Positions 1-6,834 of a DNA stretch of 8,533 nucleotides are shown here, piece by piece; position 1 is the stretch's first letter, and the number at the start of each line of letters is the position of its first letter. Under the pieces are notes generated by a model that worked only from the letters and a program-made list of their open reading frames with translations, made no database searches and had not been told where the DNA came from. Location: NCBI GenBank assembly GCA_031396505.1, contig JANNKX010000159.1, positions 1 through 8,533 on the forward strand, given 5' to 3'. The position numbers and the translations under genes are program-made. This DNA is from JAAFHS01 sp031396505 (GTDB taxonomy: Bacteria; Pseudomonadota; Alphaproteobacteria; Rhodobacterales; Rhodobacteraceae).

Positions 1-1
1 G

Positions 2-1600
<1,599 letters not shown>

Positions 1601-2356
1601 ATGGCCGAGCTTGCCGCAGATCGCACCGTCTGGATGGTAACAGGCCGTGATGCCTTGCCGTTTCTGCAAGGCATGGTCAGCAATGATGTGCTGCCCCTTG
1701 GCCGTGGCCCCGGCATTGTCTGGGCGGCATTGTTGACCCCGCAGGGCAAGTATCTTGCGGATTTCTTTGTGGTGGGCACAGGCGATGCCCTGCTGATCGA
1801 TATCGCCACGCCGCTGGCAGATGCCACGCTGCGCCGCCTGACGATGTACCGCCTGCGCGCCGATGTGCAGATCACGCCCGCCGATGACGTGCCCGTCACG
1901 CGCGGCCTTGGCCACGGGCCAGCCGGGGCCCTTGCAGACCCGCGCCATGCCGCCTTGGGCTGGCGCGCCTATGGCCTGCCGGGCGGGCCTGCAACCGTTG
2001 ATTGGGATGCAATCCGCGTGGCGCACATGATCCCGGAATCGCTGCGCGAACTGATCCCCGATGACAGCTATCTGCTGGAAATGGGGTTCGAGCGACTGCA
2101 CGGTGTCGATTTCCGCAAGGGCTGCTATGTCGGGCAAGAAGTGACGGCGCGGATGAAGCACAAGACCGAACTGCGCAAGGGGCTGGCCCGAGTGCAGATC
2201 AAAGGCATGGCGCATGAGGGCGATGCAATCACGTCCGACGGTAAACCTGTTGGCACGCTGCACACCATTGCGGGCGATCAGGCGCTGGCCTATCTGCGAT
2301 TTGACCGGGCGGCCACGATGCAGGCAGGGTCCGCCCTGATTTCTGTGTTGCCATGA
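1601..2356 (+). CDS. ygfZ: YgfZ-type folate-binding protein (GcvT-like)
   Basis: A 251-residue cytoplasmic protein of the YgfZ/GcvT-like family. In E. coli YgfZ binds tetrahydrofolate and supports assembly or repair of certain Fe-S enzymes such as MiaB. The diagnostic motif KGCYVGQE is at residues 173-180 with the conserved Cys175, followed by VTARMKHKTELRKGL. The N-terminal half has the family pattern of an early FLQGMVSNDV block (21-30) and a LTPQGKYLADFF block (45-56). At 251 residues it is shorter than E. coli YgfZ (about 326), the shortage being in the C-terminal barrel, which I believe is common in Alphaproteobacteria. The ATG at 1601 directly follows the ABC stop and has an AGAGGA site. 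The link with an exporter is positional only. It is not GcvT itself, being too short and lacking glycine-cleavage context. Confidence 0.88.
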   Translation: MAELAADRTVWMVTGRDALPFLQGMVSNDVLPLGRGPGIVWAALLTPQGKYLADFFVVGTGDALLIDIATPLADATLRRLTMYRLRADVQITPADDVPVTRGLGHGPAGALADPRHAALGWRAYGLPGGPATVDWDAIRVAHMIPESLRELIPDDSYLLEMGFERLHGVDFRKGCYVGQEVTARMKHKTELRKGLARVQIKGMAHEGDAITSDGKPVGTLHTIAGDQALAYLRFDRAATMQAGSALISVLP

Positions 2357-2357
2357 T

Positions 2358-2390
2358 TTTTCTGCGAAAAATCTGAATTTTCGCAGAAAA
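2358..2390. terminator. Perfect 13-bp inverted repeat between convergent genes, likely terminator
   Basis: TTTTCTGCGAAAA (2358-2370) is exactly repeated in reverse complement at 2378-2390, with a 7-base spacer. It begins two bases after the ygfZ stop and lies between convergent ygfZ and efp, the usual place for a terminator. The stem is AT-rich with a CTGCG core and no long T-run follows in either direction, though the stem itself supplies T-rich flanks. Each arm is itself nearly palindromic, so a protein-binding role is possible. Confidence 0.55.
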
Positions 2391-2404
2391 TTCGTACCCT
2401 TACA

Positions 2405-2449
2405 GCGTGTTGCGCCTGACCTTGGTTCAGCCGATCAAACGCAACACGC
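2405..2449. repeat. 10-bp perfect inverted repeat, function unknown
   Basis: GCGTGTTGCG (2405-2414) and CGCAACACGC (2440-2449) are exact reverse complements separated by 25 bases. As RNA this makes a GC-rich 10-bp stem with a long loop that contains a smaller CTGA/TCAG dyad. It sits in the gap between the convergent ends of ygfZ and efp and no T-tract follows, so I do not call it a terminator. It could be a second processing or termination structure, or part of a small RNA. Confidence 0.4.
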
Positions 2450-2499
2450 GGGCATTCACAGGTGGTTCTGGTCTTGAATCACTTTCAATCTGGATTAGT

Positions 2500-2515
2500 A
2501 AACAGATGTCTGTTT
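2500..2515. repeat. Small palindrome overlapping the efp stop codon
   Basis: AAACAGA (2500-2506) and TCTGTTT (2509-2515) are exact reverse complements with a two-base centre. The right arm overlaps the first base of the efp stop triplet (2515-2517). In the efp transcript it would fold into a 6-bp A/U-rich stem with a four-base loop, a weak 3'-end structure at best since no U-run follows. Confidence 0.3.
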
Positions 2516-3078
2516 TAGGCACGTTCAGAATATTCCATCAATTCGGTATGCACGATGATCTCTTCATCCGGCCCCACAAAGGGCGGGATCATAATCCGCA
2601 CGCCGTTTTCCAGGATCGCCGGTTTAAAGCTGTTCGCCGCCGTCTGACCCTTCTGCACCGGCTCGGTATCGACCACCCGGCACTTTACCTTTTGCGGGAT
2701 CTGTACGGACAGCGGCTCGTCGCCAAAATATTGCACTGTGGCCGTCATGCCGTCTTGCAGGAATGGCCGCCGGTCGCCCAGCAGGTCGGCATCAATCTCG
2801 GTCTGCTCAAACGTCTCGCCATCCATGAACACTAGCCGCCCGTCGGTCTCATACAGAAACTGCTGGTCCTTGTTTTCCAGTTCCACCCGCTCCACCTTGT
2901 CTTCCGACCGGAACCGTTCGTTCAATTTCCGCCCGTCACGCAGGTTTTTCAATTCGACCTGTGCGAACGCCCCGCCCTTGCCCGGTTTAACATGGTTCAC
3001 CTTGACCGCCGCCCACAGGCCCGCGTCGTGTTCCAGCACGAAGCCCGGCTTGATTTCATTTCCGTTGATCTTCGGCAT
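2515..3078 (-). CDS. efp: Translation elongation factor P
   Basis: A 187-residue EF-P, which binds the ribosome between the P and E sites and relieves stalling at consecutive prolines. The length matches the family (E. coli 188). The KOW-like N-terminal domain (about 1-65) carries the tip loop KPGKGGAF, with Lys34 at the position that is modified in E. coli. The two OB-type domains follow, and the C-terminal signature around 152-187 (AILENGVRIMIPPF then EEIIVHTELMEY) is clear. I chose the ATG at 3078 (MPKINGNEIKPG), the standard EF-P beginning. An upstream in-frame ATG at 3150 would add 24 unrelated residues and lies in the predicted promoter -35. An AAGG stands 10 bases before the chosen start. 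It is divergent from the 3293 gene and convergent with ygfZ. No gene for Lys34 modification (EpmA or EpmB) is visible in the window. Confidence 0.96.
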   Translation of the reverse strand: MPKINGNEIKPGFVLEHDAGLWAAVKVNHVKPGKGGAFAQVELKNLRDGRKLNERFRSEDKVERVELENKDQQFLYETDGRLVFMDGETFEQTEIDADLLGDRRPFLQDGMTATVQYFGDEPLSVQIPQKVKCRVVDTEPVQKGQTAANSFKPAILENGVRIMIPPFVGPDEEIIVHTELMEYSERA

Positions 3079-3121
3079 TGTGGCAAAACCTTGACAAGAG
3101 GTTGATCGGACTACGGCGCAC

Positions 3122-3150
3122 CCTATATCTTGCAGACGGTTGGCTGACAA
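3122..3150 (-). promoter_or_regulatory. Predicted sigma70-type promoter of efp
   Basis: Read on the minus strand, TTGTCA (plus-strand 3145-3150, five of six bases to TTGACA) is followed after exactly 17 bases by TATAGG (plus-strand 3122-3127, four of six to TATAAT). Transcription would begin near 3115, giving an untranslated leader of about 37 bases before the efp ATG. The placement also argues against the longer efp reading frame that starts at 3150. Confidence 0.5.
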
Positions 3151-3180
3151 GCCGACTAGATACGGTAGGGTTTCTTGTCA

Positions 3181-3201
3181 GTCATGTAAAATTTGCATGA
3201 C
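3181..3201. promoter_or_regulatory. 21-bp near-perfect palindrome, candidate operator
   Basis: The left arm GTCATGTAAA (3181-3190) and right arm TTTGCATGAC (3192-3201) are complementary at nine of ten positions around a central A at 3191. The only mismatch is T3187 against G3195. It lies in the divergent efp/3293 control region, about 30 bp upstream of the predicted efp -35 and about 90 bp upstream of the 3293 ATG. The size and symmetry suit a dimeric regulator; which family is not evident. It is not a terminator, since no gene ends nearby. Confidence 0.45.
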
Positions 3202-3292
3202 AGCCATGAAAAAACAGTTGCCCCGAATCGAGTCTTAGTCGCTAGGTTCACCCAACATTGAAAAAAACAAGACACAGAAAAAGGACGACGAG

Positions 3293-3616
3293 ATGGCCGA
3301 TTTCGTTGATAGCACAGCTTTCAACTACGAACAGGGGCAACGTGCGCGCAAGCTGTTTGCCGCAGTGGTGCTGGCTGCTTTGGATGATGCCATTGCGGAT
3401 GACAAGAAATACGGCAACGGCCCTGATCAGATCGCCCGCTGGGCACGTTCGCGCGACGGGCGCGAAGTGCTGTCCTGCGCCGGGATCGACCCGAATGAAC
3501 GCGTTGTCAAAGGCCTGATGGAGTTTGTGTCGAAGGGCGTGCGCACCTCCGTAGCCCTGTCGCGCGAAGAAAGCGAACGTCGTCACGCACTGGAACTGGA
3601 AGCCGAAGCCGCCTGA
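3293..3616 (+). CDS. Small conserved protein, DUF6280-like, function unknown
   Basis: A 107-residue soluble protein with no signal peptide or membrane segment. I associate it from memory with a small family conserved in Rhodobacteraceae (DUF6280); no function is known to me. It begins MADFVDSTAFNYEQGQRARK. The middle is predicted mainly helical, with an ALDDAIADDKKYGNGPDQIA stretch, a WARSRDGREVLSCAGIDPNE stretch containing the only cysteine, and a charged C-terminal helix rich in Glu, Arg and Ala. AAGGA (3281-3285) stands seven bases before the ATG, and the leader is A-rich. It is monocistronic: divergent from efp and closed by a terminator at 3643. Codon use resembles its neighbours. A longer alternative frame starting at 3258 is out of frame and lacks a ribosome site. 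Confidence 0.85.
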   Translation: MADFVDSTAFNYEQGQRARKLFAAVVLAALDDAIADDKKYGNGPDQIARWARSRDGREVLSCAGIDPNERVVKGLMEFVSKGVRTSVALSREESERRHALELEAEAA

Positions 3617-3642
3617 TCATCGGCTCTGCGCGATATGGCATC

Positions 3643-3666
3643 AACGCGCCTTTCGGGGCGCGTTTT
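3643..3666 (+). terminator. Intrinsic terminator of the 3293-3616 gene
   Basis: AACGCGCC (3643-3650) and GGCGCGTT (3657-3664) form a perfect 8-bp GC-rich stem with the loop TTTCGG, running straight into TTTT (3663-3666) and then GCATTT. It is 26 bases after the stop codon. On the minus strand no T-run follows, so it mainly serves the plus-strand gene, although the PopZ-like gene ends 10 bases away. Confidence 0.8.
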
Positions 3667-3676
3667 GCATTTGCGG

Positions 3677-4438
3677 CTATTCCAGATCGCGCGCCGCCAT
3701 CGCGCGGTTGATTTCGGCCCGCACCAGTTTGCGCACATTGCGCGTGATGCGTTCGCCCAGTGATCCGTGCAATTCTTCACGGATGATGTCGCGTACAATG
3801 TTGCGCAGCATGTCTTCATCCAGTTCGGTCAGGCCCGGTTCCACCCCATCTTCGGCCCCAGCTTCTGCCGCGTCATGTCCCGCGTCTTCGTCCACATCGG
3901 CCAACGCCGCCAGAGCCGCTGCTTCGGCTGCGTCGCCCGCAGAATCAACCGGGGCCGCGTCACCGGGCGCGTCGATGTGGCGCGGCCCGTCCACCGCGTC
4001 GTCTGCTTGTGCCCAGCCCGCTGCAGAATCCGTCAGCGCCACCACTTCGGCTTCGTCCACGGCGGAAATCACATCCGGTGCAATCCATGACGATTCCGGC
4101 CATTCCGGCACAGGCAACGCATCCGCGGGGCCGATATCGCCGAACTCCGCCTCATAGCCATCATCGGGCACTTCGGCACCGATCGACGTCACCGCCCCCG
4201 CCAGATCGTCGGATGGCGCTGCACGGTGCACAAATTCCGGTCGCGCCAGATCCGCGTCCACAAACGGTGCTTCATCTGCCGCCGGGGCCTCATCCGCGTG
4301 CGCCACCACGCGCAGCGCCGGGGTCAGCAGAAGTTTGTCCGCGGCCACGGGCGGCTTTGGGCGCAAATCCTGCGTCACCAGGCGACGGATAGATGTCAAG
4401 ACATCCTCGATCTCAACAGAAGTCATGCGTTCCGTCAT
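3677..4438 (-). CDS. PopZ-like (DUF2497-like) acidic pole-organising protein, tentative
   Basis: A 253-residue protein with the three-part plan of Caulobacter PopZ, a cell-pole scaffold that self-assembles and recruits the chromosome-partition machinery. Residues 7-24 (SVEIEDVLTSIRRLVTQD) resemble the PopZ N-terminal helix, which as I recall reads roughly EEILASIRRIISED. Residues about 45-200 are low complexity, strongly acidic and rich in Ala, Asp, Glu and Pro, so probably disordered. Residues 205-253 are a charged helical tail (LRNIVRDIIREEL, then ITRNVRKLVRAEINR), like the oligomerising PopZ C-terminus. No signal peptide or membrane segment is seen. It lies 168 bases downstream of tolC on the same strand, matching the tolC-popZ neighbourhood I recall from Caulobacter and Rhizobiales. 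ATG 4438 follows a GGGGCTGGG stretch; ATG 4426, preceded by GGAA, is an alternative that removes four residues. The resemblance is in architecture and short motifs, not full-length identity. Confidence 0.7.
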   Translation of the reverse strand: MTERMTSVEIEDVLTSIRRLVTQDLRPKPPVAADKLLLTPALRVVAHADEAPAADEAPFVDADLARPEFVHRAAPSDDLAGAVTSIGAEVPDDGYEAEFGDIGPADALPVPEWPESSWIAPDVISAVDEAEVVALTDSAAGWAQADDAVDGPRHIDAPGDAAPVDSAGDAAEAAALAALADVDEDAGHDAAEAGAEDGVEPGLTELDEDMLRNIVRDIIREELHGSLGERITRNVRKLVRAEINRAMAARDLE

Positions 4439-4514
4439 CCCAGCCCCAGTTCACACGCCACTTGCGGACGGCGCATCCTGCATGCGCCTGTCCTCAGGCC
4501 CTTGTTGCGCCAAG

Positions 4515-4541
4515 ATTAAACCGTGGCGCCAAACAAAACAA
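4515..4541 (-). promoter_or_regulatory. Weak candidate promoter for the PopZ-like gene
   Basis: On the minus strand TTTAAT (plus-strand 4515-4520, five of six to TATAAT) is preceded at 15 bases by TTGTTT (plus-strand 4536-4541). The spacing is shorter than ideal. It lies in the tolC/PopZ-like gap, downstream of the hairpin at 4564-4588, so the gene could be transcribed independently of tolC, with a leader of about 70 bases. Confidence 0.3.
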
Positions 4542-4563
4542 GGAATTGCCACAGAATGGTTAA

Positions 4564-4588
4564 CATTGCCGCACACAAAGCGGCATTG
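4564..4588 (-). terminator. Hairpin after tolC, possible terminator or attenuator
   Basis: CATTGCCGC (4564-4572) and GCGGCATTG (4580-4588) pair over nine positions with one A-A mismatch (T-T on the other strand) around a 7-base loop. It starts 19 bases beyond the tolC stop. On the minus strand the stem is followed by TTAACC rather than a T-run, so termination is probably partial or Rho-assisted. Confidence 0.4.
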
Positions 4589-4606
4589 TTTCCAATCCCG
4601 CATCAA

Positions 4607-5986
4607 TCAATCGCCAATCGTCCCCAAAATCCGGTCGAGCGCTGCGCCCTGTGCGCTGTGGATCGGGGCATCCTTGACAGCGTTGTAATAGGCCGCAGGA
4701 TCATACGTCGGGATGCCAAGGTCCAGATGTTCGACCGTCAGCAGCCCCATCGACGACAGCAGTTGGTAAACACCGACATAACGCTGCGCCTCGGATTGCA
4801 GTTTGTCGGCGCGCGCATCCAGCAATTCCTGTTCCGCATCCAGCACATCCAGCACATCCAGCGTGGTCCGTGATCCCAGTGCCGCCTCTTCCCGCACGCC
4901 GTCAAACGCCTCTTGCGCCGCCCGGATCTGCAGCTCGTTGGCCGAAATGCTGGCCGATGTCACAAGGATATTCGACCATGCGTTGCCCACCGATTGCGTA
5001 ACCTGCACGCCCGATTGCAACAGCGTCGCGCGTGCGTTTTCATCCAGTGCAATCGCCCGACGCAACAGCGCCGCCTGCCGCCCGCCGCTGAACAGCGTCT
5101 GATTCAGGTTCAGGCCGAAGGTCTGGCTTTCCAGACCGGAATCATCGGTGCGAAGGGTGGCACCCGCCGTGATCGTCGGCCGGAAATCAGCCCGCGCGCG
5201 CGCGATGTTCAACCCGGTGACGACCACCTGATGCTGGTTCTGCCGGATCACGGGCTGCGTGCGCAGCGCAACGGCCACCGCTTCTTCCAGCGTGCGCGCG
5301 GTGCGCGGGGTGGGTGGCAGCGGTTGCAGATTGCCCGGATATGCCCCAGTCGCCGCCTTATAGCTTTCGCGCGCCACCTGCAGGTCGCCCTCGGCCGCCG
5401 CAAGCTGTGCGCGCGATCCTGCAAGGCGCGCCTCGGCGATCGACACATCGGTGCGGGTGATCTCGCCCACTTCAAACCGGTCTTGTGCCGCCCGCAATTC
5501 CTGCCCGATCAGGCGCAGGTTGCTTTGCCGCAGATCGACGATTTCGGTCGCAAGACGCACGTTGACATAGGCCGTCACCGCATCCAGCAGCACATTCTGT
5601 TCGACCGCGATCAGCCCTTCGCGCGTTGCCAGCACCGATTCTTTTGCCGCCTCGATCGCCAGTTCGTTGCGGCCAAAATCATACACGGTGATATCTGCGC
5701 TAAGCTGTATTGACGATTGCAGCCCGTCCGTTGTCGTGCGCACACCACCGATCCGCACCTCTTGGTTGGCGTATTGCGATTGCGCGGTGAACTGGATGAT
5801 CGGGGCAAGGGCGCTTGTCGCAATCGCCACATCCTCATCCGCGACCCGCAGCAAGGCTTGATTCTGATCCAGCAGATTGGAATTGCGGTAGGCCGCAATC
5901 AACGCATCGGCCAACGTTTCGGCATGACTTGCCGGTGCCAGCATCAGCGACACAATGACAGCGAAAAAACCAGACAGCTTGCGCAT
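4607..5986 (-). CDS. tolC: TolC-family outer membrane channel protein
   Basis: A 459-residue outer-membrane efflux protein, which as a trimer links inner-membrane exporters to the cell exterior for type I secretion or drug efflux. I chose ATG 5986: it opens a classical signal peptide (MRKLSGFFAVIVSLMLAPASHA, split as MRK then a hydrophobic run ending in SHA at 22), and AAGG stands six bases upstream. The ATG at 6070 would add 28 residues before the signal and has no such support. The two-fold internal repeat of the family is visible: VYDFGRNELA (101-110) with RFEVGEITRTDVSIAEARL (170-188), and TLFSGGR (297-303) with LGSRTTLDVLDVLDAEQEL (370-388). Length is normal for the family. An extra DVL unit from a 9-bp duplication lies at the predicted periplasmic gate. 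It is downstream of pcm and upstream of the PopZ-like gene. No dedicated exporter or adaptor is adjacent, suggesting a shared channel. Confidence 0.93.
   Translation of the reverse strand: MRKLSGFFAVIVSLMLAPASHAETLADALIAAYRNSNLLDQNQALLRVADEDVAIATSALAPIIQFTAQSQYANQEVRIGGVRTTTDGLQSSIQLSADITVYDFGRNELAIEAAKESVLATREGLIAVEQNVLLDAVTAYVNVRLATEIVDLRQSNLRLIGQELRAAQDRFEVGEITRTDVSIAEARLAGSRAQLAAAEGDLQVARESYKAATGAYPGNLQPLPPTPRTARTLEEAVAVALRTQPVIRQNQHQVVVTGLNIARARADFRPTITAGATLRTDDSGLESQTFGLNLNQTLFSGGRQAALLRRAIALDENARATLLQSGVQVTQSVGNAWSNILVTSASISANELQIRAAQEAFDGVREEAALGSRTTLDVLDVLDAEQELLDARADKLQSEAQRYVGVYQLLSSMGLLTVEHLDLGIPTYDPAAYYNAVKDAPIHSAQGAALDRILGTIGD
4835..4861 (-). repeat. 9-bp tandem repeat inside tolC
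   Basis: Three consecutive 9-base units in the coding frame: CTGGATGTG (4853-4861), CTGGATGTG (4844-4852) and CTGGATGCG (4835-4843), read on the minus strand. They encode Leu-Asp-Val, Leu-Asp-Val and Leu-Asp-Ala (residues 376-384). Exact identity of the first two units points to a recent slippage or duplication that kept the frame. Confidence 0.85.
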
Positions 5987-6020
5987 TTCGCACCTTTTTA
6001 ACGTTGCGGGCTTGCACCCT

Positions 6021-6050
6021 GCGCCGGGTCCGGTTTGCGGACCCGTGCGC
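6021..6050. repeat. Strong hairpin in the pcm-tolC gap
   Basis: CGGGTCCG (6025-6032) and CGGACCCG (6038-6045) form a perfect 8-bp stem with a 5-base loop. A further GCGC (6021-6024) can pair with GCGC (6047-6050) across one bulged T. It stands about 35 bases before the tolC start on the tolC transcript and 10 bases after the pcm stop. No T-run follows directly, so an attenuator, an mRNA-stability element or a Rho-assisted pcm terminator are all possible. Confidence 0.45.
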
Positions 6051-6059
6051 CCCCTGGCC

Positions 6060-6713
6060 TTACAGAACAAAGGCCCGTGTCATGTGATAGCCGGGCAAAA
6101 CCGGCGCACTTGCGTTGAAAACCGACCGCCACGTGATGCGGTCCGCTGATTTGTAGCCGATCCGCGCCACACCCAGCGCGCCTTCCATGAACAGCGCCGC
6201 AATCCGCCCCCCGACCTTCAACTGGTCCAGAACGGCGGCGGGCACGACCTCGACCCCGCCTTGGACGATGATCGCGTCATAGGGCGCATGTTTTGGCGAC
6301 CCGGCAACCAGCGGGCCGGTGATGACAGCGGCGTTATCCACGCCTTCCTGATTAAGGATGCGCTGCGCCGTCATGGCATGACCTGCATCCTCTTCCACGG
6401 AGATCACCGCATCGGCCAGACGCGCAATCACCGCCGTCGAATAGCCAAGGCCACAGCCGATATCCAACACCAGCTCATCCGGTTGAACATCAAGGGCATC
6501 CAGCAGTTTGGCCAAGGTGCGCGCCTCCAGCATCACCCGGCCCGCACCGATATCGACATTCTCGCCCACATAGGCCGCCTCGCGCCGGTCCGCGGGCACA
6601 TAAACCTCACGCGGGACGGCAAGCATGGCTGCGATGATGGGGAATTTGGTCACATCTGACGGGCGGACCTGGGTGTCCACCATCATGACGCGCCGGGTCT
6701 GAAAGTCGGTCAT
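6060..6713 (-). CDS. Protein-L-isoaspartate O-methyltransferase family protein, divergent
   Basis: A 217-residue SAM-dependent methyltransferase homologous to Pcm, which methylates isoaspartyl residues in damaged proteins. SAM-binding motif I is clear at LDIGCGLGYS (83-92), matching the family's LEIGTGSGYQ, and the acidic SVEED block (105-109) sits where motif II is expected. The N-terminal MVDTQVRPSDV and PREVYVP stretches and C-terminal LKVGGRIAA also fit. The substrate-side motif of Pcm (G-x-T-I-S-x-P) is replaced: the ungapped equivalent reads GRVMLEA (58-64), with Leu62 for Ser and Ala64 for Pro. Activity on isoaspartate is therefore doubtful. I chose ATG 6713 (MTDFQTRRVMMVDTQ) by resemblance to relatives. 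ATGs at 6725 and 6737 are in frame, and none of the three has a strong ribosome site. It precedes tolC, an order I recall from other Alphaproteobacteria. Confidence 0.82.
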   Translation of the reverse strand: MTDFQTRRVMMVDTQVRPSDVTKFPIIAAMLAVPREVYVPADRREAAYVGENVDIGAGRVMLEARTLAKLLDALDVQPDELVLDIGCGLGYSTAVIARLADAVISVEEDAGHAMTAQRILNQEGVDNAAVITGPLVAGSPKHAPYDAIIVQGGVEVVPAAVLDQLKVGGRIAALFMEGALGVARIGYKSADRITWRSVFNASAPVLPGYHMTRAFVL

Positions 6714-6794
6714 GTCTGAACCCATCAGTCTAGTCATTACTCAGATCGGTCTTCGCACAGAACCGCGGCAGGGGCAACGGCCCAAAGTCCCGTC

Positions 6795-6807
6795 ATGTTC
6801 TGAACAT
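6795..6807. promoter_or_regulatory. 13-bp palindrome upstream of pcm, candidate operator
   Basis: ATGTTC (6795-6800) and GAACAT (6802-6807) are exact reverse complements around one central base. It lies in the 121-base gap between the 325-residue membrane gene and pcm, about 80 bases upstream of the pcm start. It does not fit the alphaproteobacterial LexA box (GTTC-N7-GTTC). A GGACGTCC palindrome lies nearby (6822-6829). No convincing -35/-10 pair was found in this gap. Confidence 0.3.
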
Positions 6808-6834
6808 TCCGCCACTTATGTGGACGTCCCCCAA

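Noticed and set aside
2407..2835. Plus-strand 142-residue open frame
   Set aside because: It lies almost wholly antisense to efp, has no ribosome site and reads as low-quality sequence; efp is certain.
3079..3150. N-terminal extension of EF-P by 24 residues
   Set aside because: EF-P normally begins MPKINGNEIKPG; the extension matches no EF-P and covers the predicted promoter.
3175..3203. Plus-strand promoter for the 3293 gene using TTGTCA as -35
   Set aside because: At 17-18 bases downstream there is only TGACAG or GACAGC, a poor -10; no convincing promoter for this gene was found in the gap.
3206..3238. Ten-residue leader peptide MKKQLPRIES upstream of the 3293 gene
   Set aside because: It has an ATG and stop but no ribosome site, no run of regulatory codons and no attenuator after it.
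3258..3518. Alternative plus-strand frame overlapping the 3293 gene
   Set aside because: No ribosome site and a non-protein-like composition; the 3293 frame has a good AAGGA and a sensible family match.
3708..4392. Long plus-strand frames opposite the PopZ-like gene
   Set aside because: Ser/Ala/Pro/Arg-rich mirror products of a high-GC coding strand; no start signals.
4557..4566. CtrA-type site at the TTAACC (GGTTAA) near the PopZ-like gene
   Set aside because: Only one half-site is present; the second TTAA at the expected seven-base spacing is missing.
4913..5713. 266-residue plus-strand frame opposite tolC
   Set aside because: Arg/Gln/His-rich antisense frame typical of high-GC genes; tolC has clear motifs, signal peptide and ribosome site.
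6330..6342. Near-match to a DnaA box (TTATCCACG)
   Set aside because: A single imperfect copy inside the pcm coding region, with no cluster or AT-rich unwinding element.
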